DNA of 6,670 nt from Acidobacteriota bacterium (GCA_012963185.1 DTWD01000265.1:1-6670); one strand, 5' to 3'. Positions 1 to 6,512 are shown, counted from the first letter of the stretch. Made by a program: numbers and translations. Notes: generated from the letters alone by a model not told the origin.

Positions 1-12
1 AGCTTCGTCCAT
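1..12 (-). CDS. Possible start of a further operon gene (first 4 codons only)
   Basis: Reading leftward past the rluD-like stop, an ATG at 12-10 begins the codons M-D-E-A and runs off the window. A run of five G (23-19) lies 6 bases upstream of it, a plausible Shine-Dalgarno position, and the spacing from the preceding stop (15 bases) suits the tight operon. Four codons give no clue to identity, so this may be the next operon gene or chance. Confidence 0.25.
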
Positions 13-27
13 ACAGTGCCCCCAACA

Positions 28-1035
28 TTACTGGTGTCTTTTCGCTCGGCGGGTATCAGTGATTTTTCGAATATCAGTAATCGCATCCTGAAGATCCGTA
101 GGAAGCGCGCATGATAGTTCGATAGCCCTGCCGTCATTTGGATGGGCAAATACCAGACGTGACGCATGCAAAAACGGTCGGTCGAGTCGTTGCACAATTT
201 TGAGGTGACCCGGCGGCTGGCGTTTTTTGCCACCGTATGTCTGGTCTCCGACGATGGGATGTCCAATGGCGCTGAGATGGACACGAATTTGATGCGTACG
301 ACCGGTTGCGATAGTGACTTTGAGGAATGAGATGCCGTCGAGATGTTCGGCTCCTACAACCCGAGTGACAGCTTCACGAGCTCGGCGTGAACGTGTAGAG
401 ATCTTTTTTCTGTCCAGTGGGTCTCGCCCGATTGGTAGATCAATTCGTCGGCCCTGCTGAACAACACCCCAAACGAGTACCGTATATTCTTTTTCGACTT
501 TTCTATTTTTGAATTGTCTGGCTAGGTTTGCATGGGCTTGGTCGTGCTTGGCGATGACGATCAGGCCTGATGTCCCACGGTCTAGACGGTGAACGATGCC
601 AGGACGGAGTTCACCACCGATACCACTGAGGTCACTGACGTGGTGTATCAGTGCATTGACTAATGTTCCATCAGGATGACCGGCTGCTGGGTGGACGACC
701 ATGCCGGCGGGTTTATTGACGACAATTACATCACTGTCTTCGTACACGACATCAATGGGTAGGGCCTCAGCTTTGGGCTTTGCTGGAACAGCAGGGGGTA
801 ACTCAAGCCTGACAATATTTCCGGTGTGAACCGTAGTGCTTGCGCGGGCTAATTTTGTGTCGATTGTGACCCGTCCGTCTTTTGTCAGTTTTTGTATGTG
901 TGACCGAGTCATATGGCCCAGATGGGCAGCCAAGAATTGGTCGACTCGGTATCCGGTGTTTTCATTGCTGACCTCAAGCGTGACGTGCTCGGATATCGAT
1001 TGAACAAGTCGGCGGGTGGTCGCGCTATCGGGCAC
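28..1035 (-). CDS. rluD: RluD/RluA-family 23S rRNA pseudouridine synthase
   Basis: This 335-residue protein should convert uridines in large-subunit rRNA to pseudouridine in the cytoplasm. An S4-type RNA-binding domain covers about residues 20-80 (including GYRVDQFLAAHL). The RluA-type catalytic domain follows, with VVNKPAGMVVHPAAG (105-119) and the signature HRLDRGTSGL (149-158), where D152 is the expected nucleophile. Further family blocks are GRTHQIRVHL (245-254) and GHPIVGDQTYG (258-268). Length and domain order match RluD. RluA, RluC and other RluD-like enzymes share this layout, so the exact target uridines are not proven. The start is a GTG only 8 bases after the lgt stop, with no clear Shine-Dalgarno, so translation may be coupled to lgt. 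The next in-frame ATG (residue 42) would cut into the S4 domain. It is the last complete gene of the ileS operon; the basic tail (RRAKRH) is probably unstructured. Confidence 0.9.
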   Translation of the reverse strand: MPDSATTRRLVQSISEHVTLEVSNENTGYRVDQFLAAHLGHMTRSHIQKLTKDGRVTIDTKLARASTTVHTGNIVRLELPPAVPAKPKAEALPIDVVYEDSDVIVVNKPAGMVVHPAAGHPDGTLVNALIHHVSDLSGIGGELRPGIVHRLDRGTSGLIVIAKHDQAHANLARQFKNRKVEKEYTVLVWGVVQQGRRIDLPIGRDPLDRKKISTRSRRAREAVTRVVGAEHLDGISFLKVTIATGRTHQIRVHLSAIGHPIVGDQTYGGKKRQPPGHLKIVQRLDRPFLHASRLVFAHPNDGRAIELSCALPTDLQDAITDIRKITDTRRAKRHQ

Positions 1036-1043
1036 GATGAATG

Positions 1044-1853
1044 TTAGGCGTGTACAGGTGTAGAAGATGGCCCGCTACTGGAACGGTTGTTTCTGGCGAG
1101 GACGATAAGCATTGCAATACTGATCGGTACGATCATGACCGATACGAACTGCGAAGTCGATAACAGATCGAAGACTGTGCCCCGTGGGTCGCCACGGTAG
1201 AACTCAATAATAAATCGAGTCGTCGGATACAGGAAAAGATAGGTCCAAAAGGTCCGACCAGCGTACGCGTGGCCCTTTCGTTCCCAGATCAGAAGAAAAA
1301 TCAAAATTAATAATGTAGCGAGTGACTCATAGAGTTGAGTGGGATGCAGACTAACACCGAGAGGAGTTCCGACATTACTTGCTGCGAGTGGGTCTGTAAA
1401 TGTTACTGCCCATGGAAGATCAGTTGGTTTGCCATAGCAGCAACCGGCAAGAAGACATCCAACACGCCCGACGGCCTGTCCAAGTGCGATGCCTGGCGCG
1501 AACGCGTCACAAGTCGTCCAAAGAGGCATGGCGTGACGTTTCATGTACCAGAACGCAACTCCAACTGCGAGTAGGAAACCGCCGTAGAAGACACCTCCTG
1601 ACCGGAGGAGAGTCCAGAGTTCAGTTGGATCTTCAGTGAAATGGTCAAAATCAACAAAAAACAGCAACAATTTGGCCCCGACTAAGGCAGCGACAATAAT
1701 GGCAATGCCGAGGTCCATTACACGGTTACCATCAAGGCCACGGGCTCGTCCTCGTGATACGGCTAGTTGGAGGCCAATCAGGTAAGCCGAAACTAGCAAT
1801 AAACCGTATGAGTAAATGCTGATTGGTCCGAGCTCAAGTAGTTTCGGATACAT
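1044..1853 (-). CDS. lgt: Prolipoprotein diacylglyceryl transferase (Lgt)
   Basis: Lgt is an inner-membrane enzyme that moves a diacylglyceryl group from phosphatidylglycerol to the lipobox cysteine of prolipoproteins, the first step of lipoprotein maturation. The 269-residue protein begins MYPKLLELGPISIYSYGLLL, the usual Lgt N-terminus, and has about seven hydrophobic segments. The signature block is GQAVGRVGCLLAGCCYG (125-141), with R130 matching the essential Arg of the GR-G-(N/C) motif. A second block is RFIIEFYRGD (213-222), and LHPTQLYES lies at 169-177. The SGGVFYGG block (85-92) has Tyr90 where E. coli Lgt has His103, a change I believe is common in other phyla. The ATG overlaps the lspA 3' end by 20 bases in another frame and has no visible Shine-Dalgarno, suggesting translational coupling. 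The C-terminal tail after residue 255 is polar, rich in Ser and Pro, and probably cytosolic or periplasmic. Confidence 0.96.
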   Translation of the reverse strand: MYPKLLELGPISIYSYGLLLVSAYLIGLQLAVSRGRARGLDGNRVMDLGIAIIVAALVGAKLLLFFVDFDHFTEDPTELWTLLRSGGVFYGGFLLAVGVAFWYMKRHAMPLWTTCDAFAPGIALGQAVGRVGCLLAGCCYGKPTDLPWAVTFTDPLAASNVGTPLGVSLHPTQLYESLATLLILIFLLIWERKGHAYAGRTFWTYLFLYPTTRFIIEFYRGDPRGTVFDLLSTSQFVSVMIVPISIAMLIVLARNNRSSSGPSSTPVHA

Positions 1854-2376
1854 GTTTGTTCAAGAGTGCCATGTCTAGGATGAGACATCCAGCGCCAACG
1901 GTGATAGAAGCATCAGCGACGTTAAATGCCCAGAAATGCCAAGTGCCCCAATATACGTCAATGAAATCAACAACATAGCCGGTTGAGATACGGTCGGCGA
2001 GGTTTCCGCATGCGCCGCCAATGATAGCTGTAAGTCCAATTTTTGCCAGCGGTTTTTCTGAAGAAAGACGGCTTGTATAGAGAACTAATGCGATTAGTGC
2101 AAAAAGTGCAACTGCAGTCATTAGTGCAGGTTTAAATGGGATATCGGCATTATTCAGGATTCCGAACGCTGCTCCAGTGTTTTGCACATAGCGGAAATCG
2201 AGGAAATCAGGGATGATGCTGATACTCTCATGAAGCGCTAGGTGATGACGTACGAGCGCCTTCGTGCTCTGGTCAACAAACAAGATTGACGCTGCAAAGC
2301 CAAACATCATTTGTCTCGACGGAAAATCAGACGCCAACTTGATTTGCCTCAGCCAATGCCTCAACGCAGCGGGCAC
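1834..2376 (-). CDS. lspA: Lipoprotein signal peptidase (signal peptidase II)
   Basis: LspA is an inner-membrane aspartyl peptidase that cleaves the signal peptide from diacylglyceryl-modified prolipoproteins, the step after Lgt. Family blocks are present: FVDQSTKALV (33-42), YVQNTGAAFGI (63-73), GGACGNLADRISTGYVVDFID (120-140) and FNVADASITVGAG (151-163). By alignment with Pseudomonas LspA, D137 and D155 are the catalytic pair; D128 is also conserved. Four membrane segments fit. The start is uncertain. The outermost is a GTG at 2376 (180 residues), inside ileS by 50 bases, with AGGAG 12 bases upstream. A TTG at 2337 has GAGG (2350-2347) 9 bases upstream and overlaps ileS by 11. The ATG at 2310 lies 16 bases past the ileS stop and gives 158 residues, near the family's usual size, but has only a weak GAGA. 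The first 22 residues are polar and not needed for the fold. Confidence 0.95.
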   Translation of the reverse strand: MPAALRHWLRQIKLASDFPSRQMMFGFAASILFVDQSTKALVRHHLALHESISIIPDFLDFRYVQNTGAAFGILNNADIPFKPALMTAVALFALIALVLYTSRLSSEKPLAKIGLTAIIGGACGNLADRISTGYVVDFIDVYWGTWHFWAFNVADASITVGAGCLILDMALLNKHVSETT

Positions 2377-5215
2377 ATAAACCGCTAGCTCCTGATGTTG
2401 ACACTGAATTTACGTATCGCCAGCAACGCTCGCACTTTGTGCCCGTCGTTCGTTTGACGTCAATTACCGCAGAGCCAGCATATTGACCGTCGTCATCTTG
2501 TTCCATAAACACGTTACCTGATTCAGATGCTACTGGGCTTTGTTTGGCTACCTGGCTCAATGCTTTTGACTCATTCGTTGCCAATACAACGTTCGACGTA
2601 ATAAAGAGCGTAGGTAGAAAGGATTCGTATGATTCGAGCAAACTCGACGTGACCCCATCTGCGCGAAGTGACACGGTTGCCTCGAGGGAAGTGCCAACGA
2701 TTTTTTCTTGTCGCAAACGTTCGAGTTCTCGATTTACGTGGTCGCGTAATGCTAAGAGACGCTTCCAACGGGCAAGTAAATCAGTATCCACCAGTGCTTT
2801 GCAGTTGTCCGGAAAGTCAGCCAGGTGCACGCTTGATGGTCGTGAGCCTGGGATAAAGTGCCAAAGGTCTTCAGTAGTGACTGGGAGTAATGGTGCGAGC
2901 AATCTCGCTAAGCCATCGGTGATTGTGTACAGAGCGGTCTGAGCTGACCGTCGTGCTCTTGAATTTGCTGCAAATGTGTACAGTCTGTCTTTTGAGACAT
3001 CAATATAGAATGCACTAACTTCAACCGTTAAGAATTGGTTTAGCGTATGTGAGATCGATTTGAATTCGTAACGTTCGTAAGCCTGAATAATCTTTGACCC
3101 GGTTTCACCGTACCGTGCAAGGGCATAACGATCTACTTCTTCGAGTTCGTCGTGTGGGACAAAGTCGGTTGACGGGTCAAAGTCGTAGAGATTGGCTGTC
3201 ATGATCCGTAAGGTATTACGGATTTTTCGATAGGCTTCAACTACGCGGTCGAGAATCTCCTGTCCAAGGCGCATTTCTTCTCGGTAGTCGACCATTGCAG
3301 CCCATAGTCTTAGTATTTCGGCCCCGTGTCGTTTAATAATTGTGTCGGGGTCGATGACATTGCCGAGTGACTTAGACATTTTCCGACCGTCCTCGTCGAC
3401 TACAAATCCATGAGTCAGAACTTGTTTATACGGTGCGGCGTCACGCGTTCCGAGGCCGACAAGTAGTGAGCTATGGAACCAGCCGCGGTGTTGGTCTGAG
3501 CCTTCGAGGTAAAGGTCTGCAGGCCATCTAAGTTCTTTGTTTAATCCAAGCACTGCTTCATGACTTGATCCTGAGTCGAACCAGACATCAAGAATGTCCT
3601 GCTCTCGTTCGAACTTCCCGTTGCCACAAGAGGGACAGGTGAAATCTGGAGGTACGAATTCACTAAGGTCGTGCTCGTACCATGCATCTGCGCCGTGAGT
3701 TTCGAAGAGTGATGCGGCTTGGTCAGTCAGCGTTTTCGTCAGCGTGGCTTCGTGGCACGAGGTGCAGTACAGAGCGGGAATCGGCACGCCCCAAGAGCGT
3801 TGCCGAGAAATACACCAGTCTGGTCGGTTTGCCACCATGGTGTGAATCCGTTCTTCGCCCCAACTGGGAAACCATTCGACTTCCGAAATAGCATTCAGAG
3901 CCCGTTTCCGAAAATCTTTGGTGTCCATAGCGACAAACCACTGTGAAGTTGCGAGGAAGATGACAGGGTTATGGCATCGCCAGCAGTGTGGATACGAGTG
4001 GTCAAGGTTACTGCGGTGCCAAAGTCGTTTTCGAGCTATGAGGGCTTCTTCGACCTTGGGATTGGAATCGAAGACGCGCAAACCAGCAAACAACTCAACG
4101 TTGGCGGCGAATTTCCCATCAGGCCCAACTGGAGCGTAGACCTCGAGCCCATAACGCGTCCCTGTGTTGAAGTCGTCGGTGCCGTGGCCTGGCGCGGTAT
4201 GTACCGCCCCGGTACCTTGCTCAATCGTTACGTAGTCAGCCAGAACAGCTAATGAGTCTCGCTCATACAATGGATGGTGAAACCGAAGTGATTCTAAGTC
4301 TCGTCCTTGACATGTCGCGAGTGGTTCTCCGAGAACATGCCCCGTTTCCTGTTCGACACGACTAGCCAAATCTTTCGCAAGAATCAGGGCGGAGGAGTCA
4401 CCGGTTTCAGTTTTTGAATCGTACACACCATAGGTGAGTTCGGGGTGAAATGCGACAGCAAGGTTAGAGGGAATCGTCCAAGGCGTCGTAGTCCAAATTA
4501 ATACCGAGACTGACTTACCTGTAAAAAAGGGTGCTAACTCGTCGAACTGTGAGCGGCTTTCTTCTTTCAGAGGAAACTCAACATAGATAGCCGGTGAACG
4601 ATGCATTTCATGCTCAACTTCAGCTTCGGCCAGCGCAGTGCGACAACTGATACACCAATGAACAGGCTTCTTGCCTCTGTAAACAAGTCCTTGTTCAACG
4701 AAGTGCCCAAGGATTCGAACAATAGTTGCTTGATAGGCATAGTCCATTGTCAGGTATGGCGTATCCCAGTTGCCGAGTACGCCAAGCCGTTTGAATTCAC
4801 TGCGCATGAGGTCGACATGCTTAGTGGCATAGTCGCGACAGGCTCGTCTGATGTCAGCCGTGCTCATTTCACGTTTTTTCTTTCCGAGTTGTCGATCAAC
4901 CTGTAGTTCTATCGGCAAGCCATGGCAATCCCATCCTGGGACATAGGGTGCATCGAAACCGGCCATGGTCCTTGATTTGACAATAAAATCCTTTAGGATT
5001 TTGTTGAGTGCGTGACCAAGATGGATCCGGCCGTTCGCATAAGGTGGTCCATCGTGCAATATGTAACGTTGCTTACCGCACTGTTGTTTACGTATTTGGC
5101 CGTATAGGTCAGAATTTTCCCAGTGGGCATGCATTTCTGGTTCACGGGCAGCTAGGTTCGCCTTCATACGAAAGCCGGTGTTGGGGAGGTTGAGTGTATC
5201 CTTCCAGTCGGGCAT
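2327..5215 (-). CDS. ileS: Isoleucyl-tRNA synthetase
   Basis: This cytoplasmic class I synthetase attaches isoleucine to tRNA-Ile and hydrolyses mischarged valine. The 962-residue length is typical of the bacterial enzyme. The N-terminus (TLNLPNTGFRMKANLAAREP) matches the family, which supports the ATG at 5215. The HIGH motif is HLGH (65-68) in PPYANGRIHLGH, followed by GWDCHGLPIE (94-103). The CP1 editing domain shows WTTTPWTIPSN (241-251) and GTGAVHTAPGHGTDDF (334-349), including the conserved editing Asp near 347. KMSKS is at 612-616. CxxC pairs at 411/414, 484/487 and 527/530 lie in the inserted zinc-ribbon regions. The C-terminal zinc site is C928, C931, C947 and C950 (CERCWRY), as in E. 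coli-type enzymes and mostly absent from the eukaryotic-like, mupirocin-resistant type. No Shine-Dalgarno precedes the ATG. It is first in the operon with lspA, lgt and rluD. Confidence 0.98.
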   Translation of the reverse strand: MPDWKDTLNLPNTGFRMKANLAAREPEMHAHWENSDLYGQIRKQQCGKQRYILHDGPPYANGRIHLGHALNKILKDFIVKSRTMAGFDAPYVPGWDCHGLPIELQVDRQLGKKKREMSTADIRRACRDYATKHVDLMRSEFKRLGVLGNWDTPYLTMDYAYQATIVRILGHFVEQGLVYRGKKPVHWCISCRTALAEAEVEHEMHRSPAIYVEFPLKEESRSQFDELAPFFTGKSVSVLIWTTTPWTIPSNLAVAFHPELTYGVYDSKTETGDSSALILAKDLASRVEQETGHVLGEPLATCQGRDLESLRFHHPLYERDSLAVLADYVTIEQGTGAVHTAPGHGTDDFNTGTRYGLEVYAPVGPDGKFAANVELFAGLRVFDSNPKVEEALIARKRLWHRSNLDHSYPHCWRCHNPVIFLATSQWFVAMDTKDFRKRALNAISEVEWFPSWGEERIHTMVANRPDWCISRQRSWGVPIPALYCTSCHEATLTKTLTDQAASLFETHGADAWYEHDLSEFVPPDFTCPSCGNGKFEREQDILDVWFDSGSSHEAVLGLNKELRWPADLYLEGSDQHRGWFHSSLLVGLGTRDAAPYKQVLTHGFVVDEDGRKMSKSLGNVIDPDTIIKRHGAEILRLWAAMVDYREEMRLGQEILDRVVEAYRKIRNTLRIMTANLYDFDPSTDFVPHDELEEVDRYALARYGETGSKIIQAYERYEFKSISHTLNQFLTVEVSAFYIDVSKDRLYTFAANSRARRSAQTALYTITDGLARLLAPLLPVTTEDLWHFIPGSRPSSVHLADFPDNCKALVDTDLLARWKRLLALRDHVNRELERLRQEKIVGTSLEATVSLRADGVTSSLLESYESFLPTLFITSNVVLATNESKALSQVAKQSPVASESGNVFMEQDDDGQYAGSAVIDVKRTTGTKCERCWRYVNSVSTSGASGLCARCVEALAEANQVGV

Positions 5216-5278
5216 GATTTTCGTGACGTGGTTGTGGAGCGAACGGCGTAAAGCTATAACCAGTAGATATTTACATTA

Positions 5279-5306
5279 ATTGTAGTGCAAATAGTAGTCG
5301 TATCAA
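5279..5306 (-). promoter_or_regulatory. Predicted sigma70-type promoter for the ileS operon
   Basis: Read on the minus strand, TTGATA (5306-5301) and TACAAT (5284-5279) are separated by 16 bases. Each matches the housekeeping consensus at five of six positions. Transcription would start near 5272, giving an ileS leader of about 57 bases. The spacing is one base short of ideal. No T-box element (AGGGTGG-type sequence) is visible in this leader, so tRNA-sensing control of ileS of the Gram-positive kind is not supported. Inferred from sequence only. Confidence 0.5.
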
Positions 5307-5405
5307 GGACACCGATTACAGCGAGCCGACGGCAATAGAACTACTCTTTGGCGAAGTTAGTAAGCACAGGATCAGTCGGCGTAACCGTAATGAACAGCGG
5401 ACCAT

Positions 5406-5430
5406 GGGTAGACCTCGGTAAGGTCTGCCT
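5406..5430 (+). promoter_or_regulatory. Leader hairpin (stem A) upstream of the HAD gene
   Basis: Bases 5406-5415 can pair with 5421-5430 around a 5-base loop (CGGTA). The inner six pairs (AGACCT/AGGTCT) are perfect, and the outer four include two G-T wobbles. No T-run follows on either strand, so it is not an intrinsic terminator. Its 3' arm (5426-5430) is also needed by the second stem described next, so the two structures exclude each other. Whether it is transcribed on the plus strand depends on an unidentified upstream promoter. Confidence 0.5.
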
Positions 5431-5467
5431 CCTGTGGTGTAGTTTCAAAGACTTTGGTGAGGAGGCA
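5426..5467 (+). promoter_or_regulatory. Possible Shine-Dalgarno-sequestering stem (stem B) of the HAD gene
   Basis: TGCCTCCT (5426-5433) is a perfect 8-base complement of AGGAGGCA (5460-5467), with a 26-base loop between them. The second arm contains AGGAGG (5460-5465), the only good Shine-Dalgarno sequence before the HAD gene and 12 bases from its ATG. If the stem forms, ribosome binding should be blocked; if stem A forms instead, the site is free. The pairing is seen directly in the sequence; the regulatory role is inference. It matches no riboswitch class that I recognise. Confidence 0.45.
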
Positions 5468-5477
5468 AGCACGGCCA

Positions 5478-6191
5478 ATGGAGGCTGTATTTTTTGATGT
5501 TGATTTCACCTTGATTCATCCTGGCCCGACTTTCGACGGTTTCGGGTATCAGTCGTTTGCGGCGCGCTATGGCTTGCACGTCGAGCCATCCCGTTTTGCC
5601 GAAGCGGTGCGTTTGGCTTCGGTTGAACTTGATCAATCTAACGATAATGTTTACAGGCCAGACCCTTTCGTCCGGTATGCGAAATGCGTTTTGAGTCAAA
5701 TGGGTGCGTGTGGACCAGCGCTAGATGCATGCGCGCGTGAGATTTACGATGAATGGGCAACCTGTCACCATTTTGCTCTGTATGATGACGTGAGGCCTGC
5801 TTTTATCGATTTGTGCAAAGCAGGGTATCGCATAGGTTTAATTTCCAATACGCATCGGTGCTTAGAAACCTTCCAAAACCATTTCAATCTATCTGCTTTT
5901 ATAACAGCTGCGGTGTCTTCGTCTGAGCAAGGTTACCTAAAACCGCACCCAAGTATTTTCCGCGAAGCTCTCAGGTCGGTCGAGGTATCAGCCGAACAGG
6001 GCGTAATGGTTGGTGATAGCGTGACGCATGACATTTTAGGTGCCCGCCAGGTTGGGATGGCGGCTGTCTTGCTGGTTCGTTCAGGCGATGTTAACAACAG
6101 CCGTGCCAATGGAGTACCGGAGATACGTTCGCTTATAGAATTGCCGACGTTGCTAGCCCGGTGGCCAATCGAGTCGTCTGCCGGCAAGTAG
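5478..6191 (+). CDS. HAD-superfamily hydrolase (subfamily IA type)
   Basis: This 237-residue cytoplasmic protein is probably a small-molecule phosphatase or related hydrolase that uses an aspartyl intermediate. All four HAD motifs are present. Motif I is DVDFTL (7-12) with D7 as nucleophile and D9 as acid/base. Motif II is S123 in LISNTH. Motif III is K155 in GYLKPHPSIF. Motif IV is GDSVTHDILGA (179-189) with D180 and D185. A helical C1 cap fits in residues 18-105, as in subfamily IA. Motif I has Phe where most IA members have Gly (DxDGTL), but D9 speaks against a haloacid dehalogenase. The substrate cannot be named. The ATG at 5478 puts motif I at the usual distance from the N-terminus and has AGGAGG 12 bases upstream. 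A TTG at 5454 or GTG at 5457 would add 7-8 residues but leave the Shine-Dalgarno inside the gene. It diverges from ileS, and its 3' end overlaps the HIT gene on the other strand. Confidence 0.88.
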   Translation: MEAVFFDVDFTLIHPGPTFDGFGYQSFAARYGLHVEPSRFAEAVRLASVELDQSNDNVYRPDPFVRYAKCVLSQMGACGPALDACAREIYDEWATCHHFALYDDVRPAFIDLCKAGYRIGLISNTHRCLETFQNHFNLSAFITAAVSSSEQGYLKPHPSIFREALRSVEVSAEQGVMVGDSVTHDILGARQVGMAAVLLVRSGDVNNSRANGVPEIRSLIELPTLLARWPIESSAGK

Positions 6192-6512
6192 GTGTAAGTG
6201 GATGTGAAAGACTGTTTGTCCGGCAGCTTTATTGCAGTTGAAGACCGTCCGATAACCATTTGCGGCATGCCCTTGAGATGCGGCAATTGTTGCGGCGCTC
6301 CTGACAAGATTCCCGACGATAAGTTCATCAGCGGAAGTTAGATCGTTTAACGTACTGATATGTCGTTTTGGCACAATCAGTACATGTGTGGGTGCCTGAG
6401 GGTTAATGTCGTTAAAGGCGATAACGTTATCGTCTTCATAAACGAGGTCACTCTGTATCGCCCCGGTCGCTATCTTGCAGAATAAGCAGTCTGACATTCC
6501 GTTCTCTGTCAT
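6153..6512 (-). CDS. HIT-family protein, HinT-like purine nucleoside phosphoramidase
   Basis: This small cytoplasmic nucleotide-binding hydrolase of the histidine-triad family (HinT branch) is expected to cleave AMP-linked phosphoramidates; its cellular role in bacteria is poorly defined. The opening block is SDCLFCKIATG, with a CxxC pair that may bind zinc. It is followed by LVYEDDNVIAFNDINPQAPTH, shown here only as a landmark at residues 23-43, and VPKRHISTLNDL. The triad is HIHLHLL, with histidines at 103, 105 and 107 counted from the outer start; the middle one is the expected nucleophile. The protein ends GRRLDWPPG, the standard HinT C-terminus, so it is complete (119 residues). Two starts compete. 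The ATG at 6512 overlaps the prmC stop as ATGA. The ATG at 6497 gives the usual family N-terminus (MSDCLFCKI, 114 residues) and has a weak AGAG upstream. The last 39 bases of the gene are antisense to the HAD gene. Confidence 0.93.
   Translation of the reverse strand: MTENGMSDCLFCKIATGAIQSDLVYEDDNVIAFNDINPQAPTHVLIVPKRHISTLNDLTSADELIVGNLVRSAATIAASQGHAANGYRTVFNCNKAAGQTVFHIHLHLLAGRRLDWPPG

Noticed and set aside
53..84. Short repeat (TATCAGT twice) near the end of the rluD-like gene
   Set aside because: It encodes the similar peptides ITDI and ITDT in the C-terminal tail; two short copies inside a gene do not support a repeat element.
1335..1639. Two 79-codon plus-strand frames opposite lgt
   Set aside because: Both lie over the conserved Lgt signature region on the opposite strand and resemble no protein family.
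2544..2942. 132-codon open frame on the plus strand inside ileS
   Set aside because: It is antisense to strongly conserved IleRS sequence, has no recognisable domain, and has the composition expected of a mirror frame.
4601..4906. 101-codon open frame on the plus strand opposite the IleRS N-terminal half
   Set aside because: It overlaps conserved catalytic-domain codons on the other strand and shows no family motif or ribosome binding site, so it is best explained as a shadow frame.
5232..5260. Possible plus-strand promoter TTGTGG, 17 bases, TATAAC for the HAD gene
   Set aside because: The -10 box is good, but the -35 box matches consensus at only three of six positions. It lies within the ileS leader and would give a leader of over 200 bases. 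It was not strong enough to list, and no better plus-strand promoter was found.
5390..5477. Structured small RNA, tRNA or known riboswitch in the ileS-HAD gap
   Set aside because: I looked for a T-loop motif (GGTTCGA-type), T-box, SRP RNA core and several common riboswitch core motifs and saw none; only the two alternative stems are supported.
6141..6187. Possible bidirectional terminator (TTGCCG at 6141-6146 with CGGCAA at 6182-6187)
   Set aside because: The stem is only six pairs with a loop of about 35 bases and no T-run on either side, and both arms are within or next to coding sequence.
5933..6328. 131-codon minus-strand frame across the HAD and HIT 3' ends
   Set aside because: It is out of frame with HIT and antisense to HAD motifs III and IV; both real genes have clear catalytic motifs, so this is a chance frame.
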